Source: Streptomyces coffeae (GTDB lineage Bacteria > Actinomycetota > Actinomycetes > Streptomycetales > Streptomycetaceae). Taken from it: a stretch of 64,000 bases of DNA. Each line of letters begins with the position of its first letter. The stretch's first letter is position 1. The DNA lies in assembly GCF_016741875.1 (NCBI RefSeq), contig NZ_JAERRF010000003.1, forward strand, positions 186,001 through 250,000, in the 5' to 3' direction. The notes under the pieces were generated by a model. The model did no database searches and had not been told where the DNA came from. It saw only the letters and a list, made by a program, of their open reading frames with translations. Below, piece by piece: positions 34,056 to 43,859 of the stretch. The position numbers were made by a program, and so were the translations under genes.

Positions 34056-35351
34056 TCACGCCGGTACGTGCACCGCCTCGACGCGGCTCGCGACGACGCG
34101 TTCGCGCTCCCGGCGGTGCGCGCGCCCGCGCAGCCGCAGCACCTGGGAGACGCCCAGCGTCTGGAGGACGAAGACCGAGGCGAAGGCGATCCGGTAGTTG
34201 TCACCGGTCAGGTCGAGCAGCACCCCGACGGCCAGCAGCGTGGTCATGGAGGCCGTGAAGCCGCCCATGTTGACGATGCCGGAGGCGGTCCCGATCCGCT
34301 CGGGCGGATTGGCGGGGCGGGCGAAGTCGAAGCCGATCATCGAGGCCGGTCCGCAGGAGCCGAGCACCACGCACAGGGTGATCAGCAGCCACAGCGGGGC
34401 GTGGGCGGACGGCCAGGCCAGCACGGTGCCCCACAGCAGGGCGGTGGCGCCGACCGTACCGAGGGCGAGCGGGGCGCGGGCCGCGTGGTGGCGGGCGATG
34501 ACCTGACCGTAGATCAGGCCGATCACCATGTTGGAGAGCACCACGAGGGTCAGCAGCTCACCCGCCGTGGCGCGGGACAGCCCCTCGGCCTCGACCAGGA
34601 ACGGCATCCCCCACAGCAGCAGGAAGACCATGGCGGGGAACTGGGTCGTGAAGTGGACCCACATGCCCAGCCGGGTGCCGGGCTCCCGCCAGGCGGTGGC
34701 GATCTGACGGCGGACGAAGCCCTTGCCGCCGCGCGGCGCGGCGACGGGCTCGTACCCCTCGGGGTGGTCCTTGAGGAACACCAGCACCAGGACGAGTACG
34801 ACCACCCCGCCGACCGCGCTGCCCGCGAAGGTCGGGGTCCAGCCCGCGCTGTGCAGGGCCTGGGCGATCACCAGGGTGGAGATCAGGTTTCCGGCCATGC
34901 CGATCAGCGCGGCGATCTGGCCGATCAACGGCCCGCGGCGGGCGGGGAACCAGCGCGACCCCAGCCGCAGCACGCTGATGAAGGTCATCGCGTCCCCGCA
35001 GCCGAGCAGCGCCCGGGCCGCGAGCGCCATCGGATACGAGTGGGAGAGCGCGAAGGCGAACTGTCCGGTGGTGAACAGCGTGGCGCCGAGGGCCAGCACG
35101 GTCCGGGTGCCGAGCCGGTCCACCAGCAGCCCGACGGGTATCTGCATCCCGGCGTAGACCAGCAGCTGGAGGATGGAGAAGCTGGACAGCGCCGAGGCGT
35201 TGATGTGGAAGCGCTCGGCGGCGTCGATGCCCGCCACCCCGAGGCTGGTGCGATAGGTGATGGCGATGAAGTAGACGCCGACGCCGAGGCCCCAGACGGC
35301 GACGGCGCGGCGCCCTCCGGGTGGATCCCCGGGCAATCGGGCGGTGGTCAT
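34056..35351 (-). CDS. MFS transporter
   Basis: 431 residues with twelve predicted membrane helices. The cytoplasmic loop 2-3 motif is VDRLGTRTVLALG, a form of the MFS GxxxDRxGRR signature. It resembles the NarK/hexuronate/phthalate-type anion symporters. It is the second gene of a two-gene operon: its ATG overlaps the stop of the GntR gene (ATGA), so the regulator and transporter are made together. The substrate is probably an organic acid recognised by the FCD-type regulator. Confidence 0.85.
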   Translation of the reverse strand: MTTARLPGDPPGGRRAVAVWGLGVGVYFIAITYRTSLGVAGIDAAERFHINASALSSFSILQLLVYAGMQIPVGLLVDRLGTRTVLALGATLFTTGQFAFALSHSYPMALAARALLGCGDAMTFISVLRLGSRWFPARRGPLIGQIAALIGMAGNLISTLVIAQALHSAGWTPTFAGSAVGGVVVLVLVLVFLKDHPEGYEPVAAPRGGKGFVRRQIATAWREPGTRLGMWVHFTTQFPAMVFLLLWGMPFLVEAEGLSRATAGELLTLVVLSNMVIGLIYGQVIARHHAARAPLALGTVGATALLWGTVLAWPSAHAPLWLLITLCVVLGSCGPASMIGFDFARPANPPERIGTASGIVNMGGFTASMTTLLAVGVLLDLTGDNYRIAFASVFVLQTLGVSQVLRLRGRAHRRERERVVASRVEAVHVPA

Positions 35352-36007
35352 CGGGCCTCACCCCGGGCCAGGTTGTTGACCCAGCTGATGTGGCGCTGCA
35401 CGGTGGCGGAGGCCGAGCGCGCGTCCCCGGCGCGCAGGGCGGTCAGGATCTCGGCGTGCTCGGTGATGTTCTTGGCGATACGGTCCGGTTCGGCGTGCAT
35501 GGTGGCGACCCCCATCCGCAGCTGCCGGTCCCGCAGCTGGTCGTACAGCTGGGCCAGGATGCCGTTCCCGGCGGCCCGGACGATCGCTACGTGGAAGCAG
35601 CGGTCGGCGACGGCGAACGCGGCGAGGTCCCCGGCCGCCGCATGTCCCTTCTGCTCCTCCAGCAGTTCTTCCAGCCGGAGCAGCAGCGGCTCCGCGGCAG
35701 GGACCACCTTGGCGACCGCGTGCTGCTCGACCAGCAGCCGGGTCTCGACCACATCCGCGATCTCCTGGGCGGAGACGGGCAGCACCAGGGCGCCCTTCTT
35801 GGGATAGAGCTTGAGCAGCCCCTCGGCCTCCAGCCGCAGCAGCGCCTCCCGCACCGGAGTGCGGGAGACCCCGACGGCCTCGGCCAGTTCGCCCTCGCTC
35901 AGCAGGGTGCCGCCCTCGTAACGGCGGTCGAGAACAGCCTGCTTGACATGGGTGTAGACGCGTTCGGCGGCAGCGGGCGGCTTGGTGGCCGTATCGGTGG
36001 GACTCAT
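35348..36007 (-). CDS. GntR-family (FCD/FadR subclass) regulator
   Basis: 219 residues from the ATG at 36007. The winged HTH is TLLSEGELAEAVGVSRTPVR (about 35-55). The FCD effector domain has the usual metal-binding residues in ETRLLVEQHAVAK, FHVAIVRAAG, TEHAEILTALRAGD and RHISW. It is probably an autoregulator and repressor of the coupled MFS gene, released by a carboxylic acid. A TATGAT sequence ends about 9 bases before the ATG with no ribosome site, so the mRNA may be leaderless. The upstream 36010-36045 stretch is unusually AT-rich. Confidence 0.88.
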   Translation of the reverse strand: MSPTDTATKPPAAAERVYTHVKQAVLDRRYEGGTLLSEGELAEAVGVSRTPVREALLRLEAEGLLKLYPKKGALVLPVSAQEIADVVETRLLVEQHAVAKVVPAAEPLLLRLEELLEEQKGHAAAGDLAAFAVADRCFHVAIVRAAGNGILAQLYDQLRDRQLRMGVATMHAEPDRIAKNITEHAEILTALRAGDARSASATVQRHISWVNNLARGEAR

Positions 36008-36070
36008 GATGAGCACATCATAGATACATCAGGTATTCACAAGGATCCCCCGTCCGCGATGCGGACGCGC

Positions 36071-36103
36071 CACGGCCCGCCTGCGCGGGGCAGGCGGGCC
36101 GTG
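36071..36103 (-). terminator. hairpin terminator of bkd operon 1
   Basis: CACGGCCCGCCTGC pairs perfectly (14 bp) with its complement around a 5-base loop. It is 16 bp beyond the E2 stop. Confidence 0.88.
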
Positions 36104-36118
36104 ACCGGAAAGCGGGGA

Positions 36119-37537
36119 TCAGCCCCAGGTGATGAGGCGCTTGGGGCGCTCCAGGATCGCCGCGACATCCGCGAGCACCCGGGAGCCGAGCTCGCCGTCG
36201 ACCAGGCGGTGGTCGAAGGAGAGCGCGAGGGTGGTCACCTGGCGCGGCTTCACCTCGCCCTTGTGGACCCACGGCTGGAGCTTGACGGCGCCGAACGCGA
36301 GGATCGCGGACTCCCCGGGGTTGAGGATCGGGGTGCCGGTGTCCACGCCGAAGACGCCGACGTTGGTGATGGTCACCGTACCGCCGGACATCGCCGCCGG
36401 GCTGGTCTTGCCCTCGCGGGCGGTGGCGACCAGCTCGCCGAGGGCGGACGCCAGTTCGGGCAGGGTCTTGGCGTCCGCGTCCTTGATGTTCGGGACGATC
36501 AGACCGCGCGGTGTGGCCGCCGCGATGCCCAGGTTGACGTAGTCCTTGTAGACGATCTCCTGGTTCCGCTCGTCCCAGGAGGCGTTGATGTCCGGGTTGC
36601 GCTTGATGGCCACCAGCAGGGCCTTGGCCACCAGCAGCAGCGGGTTGACCCGCACCCCGGCCATGTCCGGGTCCTGCTTGAGGTCGGCGACCAGCTTCAT
36701 GGTGCGGGTGACGTCGACGGTCACGAACTCCGTCACATGCGGCGCGGTGAAGGCGCTGCTGACCATGGCCTGCGCGGTGGCCTTCCGGACGCCCTTGATG
36801 GGCACCCGGCGCTCCCGGGCCGCCGGGGGCATGGCCTCGGCGGCGGGCGCGGGTACGACGGCGGGCGCCTCGGCCGCGGGCACGGCCTCGGCCGCCGCGT
36901 GGACGTCCTCGCGGGTGATGATCCCGTCCGGGCCGGTCGGGGTGACCGTGGCCAGGTCGATGCCCAGGTCCTTGGCCAGCTTGCGGACCGGGGGCTTGGC
37001 CAGCGGACGGGCCGCACCGGGGCGCGGGCCGTGGCCGTTGAGCTCGGGTCCGGTCTCCACCGGGGCGGGCGCGGGGGCCTCGGCCCTGGGCGCGGCGGGG
37101 GCGGGCGCGGTGCGCGGCGGCTGCTGGCCCGGCACCGGCTTGCGCGGACGGCGCTTGGTGGAGGAGGGCGCCGCGCCGTAGCCGACCAGGTTGGCCTGGC
37201 GGCCCTCGGGCTCGGCGGGTTCGGGGGCGGCCTCGGGAGCCTTGGGCGCGGCGGCGGGTGCGGGCGCGTCACCGGCGCCCGGCTGGGTGTCCACCGAGAT
37301 GATCACCGTGCCCACGTCCACCGTGGTGCCCTCGCCGAAGCGCAGCTCGTGCACCACCCCGTCGAAGGGGATGGGCAGCTCGACGGCGGCCTTGGCGGTC
37401 TCGACCTCGCACACCACCTGGCCGTCGCTGACGGTGTCACCCGGGGCCACGAACCACTTGAGGATCTCGGCCTCGGTGAGCCCCTCGCCCACGTCGGGCA
37501 TCTTGAACTCACGGAAGCGCTGTTCGACTGCGGTCAT
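36119..37537 (-). CDS. bkdC1: branched-chain 2-oxo acid dehydrogenase E2 (dihydrolipoyl acyltransferase)
   Basis: 472 residues. A single lipoyl domain (Lys in VETAKAAVELP), a long Ala/Pro linker, a peripheral subunit-binding domain (KLAKDLGIDLATVTPTGPDG) and a CoA-dependent acyltransferase domain ending in FDHRLVDGELGSR with the catalytic His and DG pair. It transfers the acyl group from lipoamide to CoA in the BCDH complex, supplying isobutyryl-, isovaleryl- and 2-methylbutyryl-CoA. The ATG at 37537 has GAGGAG upstream. It is last in an E1alpha-E1beta-E2 operon, with no E3 gene present. S. avermitilis naming for the two clusters differs (bkdABC, bkdFGH). Confidence 0.92.
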   Translation of the reverse strand: MTAVEQRFREFKMPDVGEGLTEAEILKWFVAPGDTVSDGQVVCEVETAKAAVELPIPFDGVVHELRFGEGTTVDVGTVIISVDTQPGAGDAPAPAAAPKAPEAAPEPAEPEGRQANLVGYGAAPSSTKRRPRKPVPGQQPPRTAPAPAAPRAEAPAPAPVETGPELNGHGPRPGAARPLAKPPVRKLAKDLGIDLATVTPTGPDGIITREDVHAAAEAVPAAEAPAVVPAPAAEAMPPAARERRVPIKGVRKATAQAMVSSAFTAPHVTEFVTVDVTRTMKLVADLKQDPDMAGVRVNPLLLVAKALLVAIKRNPDINASWDERNQEIVYKDYVNLGIAAATPRGLIVPNIKDADAKTLPELASALGELVATAREGKTSPAAMSGGTVTITNVGVFGVDTGTPILNPGESAILAFGAVKLQPWVHKGEVKPRQVTTLALSFDHRLVDGELGSRVLADVAAILERPKRLITWG

Positions 37538-37559
37538 CGTCACGATCTCCTCAAGCCCT

Positions 37560-38540
<981 letters not shown>

Positions 38541-38541
38541 G

Positions 38542-39705
38542 TCAGATGCCTTCCTCAGCGGTGACGAACGAAGCCTGGTACGCGGCGAACTGGGCTCGCT
38601 CCTCGTCGACGAGGGCGTGGCCGTCGGCGTAGATGTGCTCGAACAGCGCCATGTCCTCGGGGTCGGGCATGGCCCGTACGGCGTCACGGACCCGCTTGGC
38701 CAGCGCGTCGCTCTCCCGCTCGAGGCCGGCGAAGAACTCCTCGTCGGCCAGCCCCTGCTTGGTCAGATAGGTGCGCAGCCGCAGGATCGGGTCCTTGGTC
38801 TCCCACAGTTCGCGCTCCTCGGCCGAGCGGTAGCGCGTCGGGTCGTCGGAGGTGGTGTGGGCACCCATGCGGTAGGTGAACGCCTCGATGAGCATCGGGC
38901 CCTGGCCGGTGCGCGCCCGCTCCAGCGCGGCCTTGGTAACGGCGAGGCAGGCCAGTACGTCATTGCCGTCCACCCGGACACCGGGGAAGCCGAAGCCCTG
39001 GGCGCGCTGGTAGAGCGGCACCCGGGTCTGGCGCTCGGTGGGCTCGGAGATGGCCCACTGGTTGTTCTGGCAGAAGAAGACGACCGGAGCGTTGTAGACC
39101 GCGGAAAAGGTGAAGGATTCGGCGACATCGCCCTGGCTGGAGGCGCCGTCACCGAAGTAGGCGATCACCGCGGTGTCCGCGCCGTCCTTGGCGACACCCA
39201 TCGCATAGCCGGTGGCGTGCAGCGTCTGCGAGCCGATGACAATGGTGTAGAGGTGGAAATTGTTGCTGTTGGGATCCCATCCGCCGTGGTTCACCCCGCG
39301 GAACATCCCCAGCAGATTGGTCGGGTCGACACCCCGGCACCAGGCCACACCGTGTTCGCGATACGTGGGAAAGACGTAGTCGGAGTCCTGGAGCGCACGG
39401 CCGGAACCGATCTGCGCCGCCTCCTGGCCCAGCAGCGAGGCCCACAGGCCCAGCTCGCCCTGGCGCTGGAGGGTGGTGGCCTCGCCGTCGAACCGGCGCG
39501 TGAGCACCATGTCGCGGTACAGGCCACGCAGCTCGTCGGGGGTGGGGTCGATCGAGTACTCGGGGTGCTCCACCCGCTCGCCCTCGGGGGTCAGCAGCTG
39601 TACGAGATCGGTCTGGCCCGCCGCCTGCTTCTTGGCGTTCCCCGCGCTCGTGCGCTTGGCTCCGCTGCGGCGCGGCTTGCGCGCGGCAGTGCTCTCCACG
39701 GTCAC
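38542..39705 (-). CDS. bkdA1: branched-chain 2-oxo acid dehydrogenase E1 alpha
   Basis: 387 residues. The first ~35 are basic and low-complexity (ARKPRRSGAKRTSAGNAKK). The E1 alpha fold has the TPP motif GDGASSQGDVAESFTFS ending in NNQ, and the phosphorylation-loop region FTYRMGAHTTSDDPTRYR. The GTG at 39705 has GGAGGAG upstream; the frame is open to 39942, but the extra part lies in the promoter region. It is first in the operon. Confidence 0.93.
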   Translation of the reverse strand: MTVESTAARKPRRSGAKRTSAGNAKKQAAGQTDLVQLLTPEGERVEHPEYSIDPTPDELRGLYRDMVLTRRFDGEATTLQRQGELGLWASLLGQEAAQIGSGRALQDSDYVFPTYREHGVAWCRGVDPTNLLGMFRGVNHGGWDPNSNNFHLYTIVIGSQTLHATGYAMGVAKDGADTAVIAYFGDGASSQGDVAESFTFSAVYNAPVVFFCQNNQWAISEPTERQTRVPLYQRAQGFGFPGVRVDGNDVLACLAVTKAALERARTGQGPMLIEAFTYRMGAHTTSDDPTRYRSAEERELWETKDPILRLRTYLTKQGLADEEFFAGLERESDALAKRVRDAVRAMPDPEDMALFEHIYADGHALVDEERAQFAAYQASFVTAEEGI

Positions 39706-40011
39706 GTTGCTCCTCCGTCTGTCCGGCCTCCGGGATCCGCCGGCGGCCAGTTGCGGCTCGCCCGTCCAGGGCGACGGCGCACGGGGTGGGTGCGTCGAAG
39801 CCCGGCCGGGCGTGACAGGTTTCCCGGCGGCTGGCCCTGCAAAAGGCACGTTACCCAGTGCGTCGCATGTCTGCGAAACCCCACTTGACCTGCAATTTTG
39901 CTTGGATTTCCAAGTAAATCGCGCCGATGGGGACACATCCACTGGTCACAGCCCCGCAGTCCGCCGGACAAGCGCACGGTATCCCGCTGGACAAAGGCAC
40001 GGGAAGAGTTG
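39706..40011. other. divergent control region between bkd operon 1 and the orphan response regulator
   Basis: 306 bp without a gene. A short palindrome CTTGGATTTCCAAG (39901-39914, two 6-bp arms) lies in a locally AT-rich stretch. TAACGT at about 39850, read on the minus strand with TTCGCA 18 bases before it, is a possible promoter for the bkd operon. A run of G+C-rich leader follows to the E1 alpha start. Confidence 0.5.
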
Positions 40012-40692
40012 GTGTGTGAGACTAGATCCGTGCGCGATGAAGGAAAAATCAGGATTTTCCTACTCGACGACCATGAAGTCGTACGGCGCGGTGTCCGAGA
40101 GCTCCTCGCGAGCGAGCCGGACATGGAAGTGGTCGGCGAGGCGGGCACCGCGGCCGACGCGCTGGCCCGGATCACGGCCACCCGTCCCGATGTCGCCGTG
40201 CTCGACGTTCGCCTGCCGGACCGCAGCGGGGTCGAGGTCTGCCGGGAGATCCGCTCGCGCGACGAGTCCGTCCACTGCATGATGCTCACCTCCTTCGCCG
40301 ACGACGAGGCGCTCTTCGACGCCATCATGGCGGGCGCCTCGGGCTATGTGCTGAAGGACATCCGGGGCGGTGAACTGCTCGCCGCGGTGCGCGACGTGGC
40401 GGCGGGCCGCTCCCTGCTGGACCCGGTGGCCGCCGCCCGGGTCCTGGACCGGCTGCGCGGCGGTGTCGCCAAACCCGACCCCCGGCTGGCCTCGCTCACC
40501 GAACAGGAGCGCCGGATCCTGCTGCTGATAGGGGAGGGGCTGACCAACCGGGCGATCGGCGAGCGGCTCCATCTCGCCGAGAAGACGATCAAGAACTATG
40601 TCTCCAGTCTGCTCTCCAAGCTGGGCATGGAGCGCCGCTCGCAGGCCGCGGCGTATGTGGCCCGGATGCAGGCCGAGACCCAGAAGCACTGA
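40012..40692 (+). CDS. orphan NarL/LuxR-type response regulator (DosR/DevR-like)
   Basis: 226 residues. The receiver domain has acidic pocket DD (19-20), phospho-acceptor D65 in [10 protein letters not shown] and Lys in SGYVLKD. The LuxR HTH is [40 protein letters not shown]. No kinase gene is adjacent. From memory the S. coelicolor counterpart (SCO3818) is an orphan regulator of the DevR type that receives cross-talk from the kinase SCO0203. I prefer the GTG at 40012 because GGGAAGAG is well placed; the GTG at 40030 is an alternative. Its binding sites would be expected to be GGGAC-like palindromes. Confidence 0.88.
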   Translation: MCETRSVRDEGKIRIFLLDDHEVVRRGVRELLASEPDMEVVGEAGTAADALARITATRPDVAVLDVRLPDRSGVEVCREIRSRDESVHCMMLTSFADDEALFDAIMAGASGYVLKDIRGGELLAAVRDVAAGRSLLDPVAAARVLDRLRGGVAKPDPRLASLTEQERRILLLIGEGLTNRAIGERLHLAEKTIKNYVSSLLSKLGMERRSQAAAYVARMQAETQKH

Positions 40693-40800
40693 GGCGCCCC
40701 GGAGGCACCGGGCTCCCCGCCCACCCCCCACCGCACCGACCCGCCCCCGCGCACCACCGCGCGCCCGGTCGGTGACGCCGCGTGATCTAACATCTGGCAA

Positions 40801-41841
40801 GTGCCGCGCTCACATGTCCCCTCCGCCGAGGCCGCTCCCGACGGGGAAACCCTGAGCGCCCTGCTCCGCCGCTACGACTGCACCGGTGAGGCGCTGTCCT
40901 GCCGCCCGCTCACCCAGGGACTGCTCAACCGCGGCTACCACCTGGCCACCACCCGCGGCCGGTTCTTCCTCAAGCACCACCTCGACGGCGACCGCGCCGC
41001 CATCACCCGCCAGCACCGGGCGACCCAGCGGCTGGAGGCGCTCGGGCTGCCCGTCGCCCCGCCCGTCCCCGACGCCCACGGGCGCACCGTCGCGGTCATC
41101 GGCGGGCGCTGCTACGCCCTGCACCCCTGGGTGGACGGGCGGCACCGGGACGGCGGTGAGCTGACCGCCCCCCAGTGCTGGCGGCTGGGCGGACTGCTCG
41201 GGGTGGTGCACACCGGTCTGGAGCGGGTGATGCGGGCGCGTACGCACGACCGGCAGCCCCCGGAGGACCCCTCGGCCGCTCCCGAGGACACCCTTTTCGT
41301 CATCGACGAACTGCTGGCGCTGGTCCGCGGCCATCGCCCGCGCGACACCTTCGACGAGCTCGCCGAACACCGGCTGGCCGAGCGGCGGACCCTGGTCGAG
41401 CGGTACGCCCACCGGCGGCCGGAGGCGGACGCGGTACCGGCCACGGGCTGGGTCCATGGCGACTTCCACCCGCTGAATCTGCTCTACCGCGATACGGAAC
41501 CGGCGGCCATCGTCGACTGGGACCGCTTAGGGGTGCAGCCGCGCGCCGAGGAGGCGGTGCGCGCCGCCGCGATCTTCTTTGTGCGCCCCGGGGGCACCCT
41601 GGAGCTCCCCAAGATCCGCTCCTATGCGCGGGCCTACCGCTGCACGGCGGGCGCGGGGGCCGCCGAGATGGCCGCGGCGGTCCACCGGGTGTGGTGGGAG
41701 CGGCTCAATGACTTCTGGATGCTGCGCTGGCGCTATCAGCGCGGGGACCGGCGCGCCGATCACCAGTTCCCGGCCGCCGCGGCGCTGGTGGTGTGGTGGA
41801 CCCGGGAGTACGAAGCGGTCCGGGACGCCTTCTGCGACTGA
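40801..41841 (+). CDS. APH-family phosphotransferase with a TTA codon
   Basis: 346 residues. Protein-kinase-like small-molecule kinase: catalytic loop WVHGDFHPLNLLY and metal-binding Asp in AAIVDWDRLG, with an N-lobe lysine in FFLKHHLDGD. It resembles homoserine-kinase-II/choline-kinase-type enzymes; the substrate is unknown. Codon 243 (41527-41529) is TTA, the rare Leu codon read only by the bldA tRNA, so translation is probably limited to late growth. A TAACAT sequence (40788-40793) lies seven bases before the GTG with no ribosome site, suggesting a leaderless transcript. Short G+C-rich repeats follow the stop. Confidence 0.83.
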   Translation: MPRSHVPSAEAAPDGETLSALLRRYDCTGEALSCRPLTQGLLNRGYHLATTRGRFFLKHHLDGDRAAITRQHRATQRLEALGLPVAPPVPDAHGRTVAVIGGRCYALHPWVDGRHRDGGELTAPQCWRLGGLLGVVHTGLERVMRARTHDRQPPEDPSAAPEDTLFVIDELLALVRGHRPRDTFDELAEHRLAERRTLVERYAHRRPEADAVPATGWVHGDFHPLNLLYRDTEPAAIVDWDRLGVQPRAEEAVRAAAIFFVRPGGTLELPKIRSYARAYRCTAGAGAAEMAAAVHRVWWERLNDFWMLRWRYQRGDRRADHQFPAAAALVVWWTREYEAVRDAFCD

Positions 41842-41910
41842 CGGGGCCGACCGACGGGGCCGACTGACACCGGGCCGACCGACGGGCCGCCGGCACCGGG
41901 CCGGACACAG

Positions 41911-41943
41911 CGGACGGCCGGGGCACCGGGCCCCGGCCGTCCG
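41911..41943. terminator. bidirectional hairpin terminator
   Basis: CGGACGGCCGGGG pairs perfectly with CCCCGGCCGTCCG around a 7-base loop, between the convergent phosphotransferase and kinase genes. Confidence 0.88.
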
Positions 41944-41961
41944 TGATGTCCCGTGAGCGGA

Positions 41962-43548
41962 TCAGCCCCCCGCCGCGCCGGTGGGGTCGTCCGTCGGCAC
42001 GTCCGGCGTGGTCGGCTCCTCGGTGGGCTCCTCCGTCGGCGGAGTGGTCTCCTCGTCACCGGGCGTGGTCTCCCCGTCGGTCGGCTCGCCGGTGGGCTCC
42101 TCCGTCGGCTCCCCGGTCGGCCTGTCCGTGGGGTAGTCGTCCGAGTACGAGGGCGTCGGCTGCTGACTCGGAGGCAAGTCCTGGTCCTGGTCCTCGGTGT
42201 TCTCGTCGGACGGCGTGGGGTCGGTCGTCTCCTTGGTCGGCTTGTCGCTCGGGCGCGAGGTCTCCTTCTGCTGCTCGGTCGCCGGGGCCTTGTCCGGCCC
42301 GTCCCCGCCGCCCTTCTTCCCGGCCTGGAGGGCGAAGGCGACACCGGCCAGGATGGCGATCACCGCGAGCGCGGCGATCAGCCACACCTTGCCGCGGCCC
42401 TTGCGGCGTCCGCCGGAGCCGTTGTCGTAACCACCGCCGTAGCCGTCGTCGTCACCGCCTCCACGGGTGGGGATGATCGGCTGCTGGGAGGTGTCGCCGT
42501 GGCCGGGGTGCGGCAGTGCGGTGGTTCCCGCGACGCCGGGCATGCCCATGGCGGGGGTGGAGCCGCCCAGGTGCTGGGTGACCGGGCCGGTGTTCCACAT
42601 CCCGCTGTGGCCGCCGGCCTCGTGCAGCATCTGGAGCGCGTACTGCACCAGCCCGCGCATCTCCTCGGCGCTCTGGAACCGGTCGTCCGGGTCCTTGGCG
42701 AGGGAGCGCATCACCAGGCCGTCGAGCTCCGGCGGCACCGTACCGCCGGAGACCTCCGACGGCGGCACCGGGGTGTCCTGGACGTGCTGATAGACGACGG
42801 ACAGCGGAGTCTCGCCGGTGAAGGGCGGGCGCAGCGCCAGCAGCTCATAGAGCAGACAGCCGGTGGCGTACAGATCGGAGCGGTGGTCCACGGCCTTGCC
42901 GAGGGCCTGCTCCGGGGAGAGGTACTGCGGGGTGCCCATGACCATGCCGGTCTGGGTCATCGTGGACTGCGCGCCGTGCAGCGCGCGGGCGATGCCGAAG
43001 TCCATCACCTTGACGGCGCCGCTGTGGGTGATGATCACGTTCGCGGGCTTGATGTCCCGGTGCACGATGCCGTGCTGATGGCTGTAGGCGAGCGCCTCCA
43101 GCACCCCGGAGACGATGATCAGCGCCTGGTCGGGCGGCGGTGCCTCGGCGTTGAGCAGCAGATCGCGGATGGTCCGGCCCTCGACCAGCTCCATGACGAT
43201 GTACGGCACGGTGCTCTGGCCGACGACGTCCTCGCCGGAGTCGTAGACCGCGACCACCGCGTGGTGGTTCAGCCCGGCGACCGACTGCGCCTCACGGGTG
43301 AAGCGGGCCTTGGAGACGGGGTCCTCGGCCAGGTCGGCGCGGAGCAGCTTCACCGCGACCGTCCGGCCGAGCCGGAGGTCCTCGGCGCCGAACACCTCGG
43401 CCATACCACCGCGGCCGAGGCGGCGGGTAAGGCGATATCGGCCATCGCCAACAAGGCCGCTATTACCCCACATCTCCGGCGAGTCGGACATTCCGGCCCC
43501 GCTGGCATCAGGCTCGGAAGGCCCCTGGGCGCTCTGGGTCTGTGCCAT
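41962..43548 (-). CDS. transmembrane Ser/Thr protein kinase (Pkn type)
   Basis: 528 residues. The Hanks-type kinase domain is at about 35-300 with LGRGGMAEVFGAED, VAVKLL, HRDIKPANV, VMDFGIARA and GTPQYLSPEQALG. A linker and one membrane helix follow (VWLIAALAVIAILAGVAFAL, about 390-410), then an outer tail of about 120 residues made of Thr/Pro/Glu/Asp repeats and no PASTA domain. The ATG at 43548 has GGCGAGGA upstream. It is divergent from a second kinase of the same family, so the pair probably arose by duplication. Confidence 0.92.
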   Translation of the reverse strand: MAQTQSAQGPSEPDASGAGMSDSPEMWGNSGLVGDGRYRLTRRLGRGGMAEVFGAEDLRLGRTVAVKLLRADLAEDPVSKARFTREAQSVAGLNHHAVVAVYDSGEDVVGQSTVPYIVMELVEGRTIRDLLLNAEAPPPDQALIIVSGVLEALAYSHQHGIVHRDIKPANVIITHSGAVKVMDFGIARALHGAQSTMTQTGMVMGTPQYLSPEQALGKAVDHRSDLYATGCLLYELLALRPPFTGETPLSVVYQHVQDTPVPPSEVSGGTVPPELDGLVMRSLAKDPDDRFQSAEEMRGLVQYALQMLHEAGGHSGMWNTGPVTQHLGGSTPAMGMPGVAGTTALPHPGHGDTSQQPIIPTRGGGDDDGYGGGYDNGSGGRRKGRGKVWLIAALAVIAILAGVAFALQAGKKGGGDGPDKAPATEQQKETSRPSDKPTKETTDPTPSDENTEDQDQDLPPSQQPTPSYSDDYPTDRPTGEPTEEPTGEPTDGETTPGDEETTPPTEEPTEEPTTPDVPTDDPTGAAGG

Positions 43549-43859
43549 CGGTCCTCGCCGTCTCGTTCTCGGTGGGGGTCTGGTCGACATCGCCCCGCCC
43601 GCGGGCGGTACGGTTCCTGCTAGGCACGCTACAGCCTTCGAGCCGCGCATCGGTTGGTGATGGACCGGCCATCAAACCCGTTGACGATGAAGCGATGCAA
43701 ATCGCGTGACGGGTTCTTGCGCATCCGGTTACGGAACGGGCACGCGGCTTGACGTGTCCGTGGCCTGGGGCAGACTTGGCCACGATATCCAGAACTTGAA
43801 GATCAATGCGTTGAAACGTGCGCGTCAGAGCAGTGAGTGCGCCAAGGGGGATGTAGGAA
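43549..43859. other. divergent promoter region between two Ser/Thr kinase genes
   Basis: 311 bp without a gene. For the rightward kinase, TTGACG (43749-43754) with CAGACT 16 bases later is a plausible promoter. For the leftward kinase a TAGCGT near 43625 could be a -10. I see no operator-like palindrome of good quality. Confidence 0.45.
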
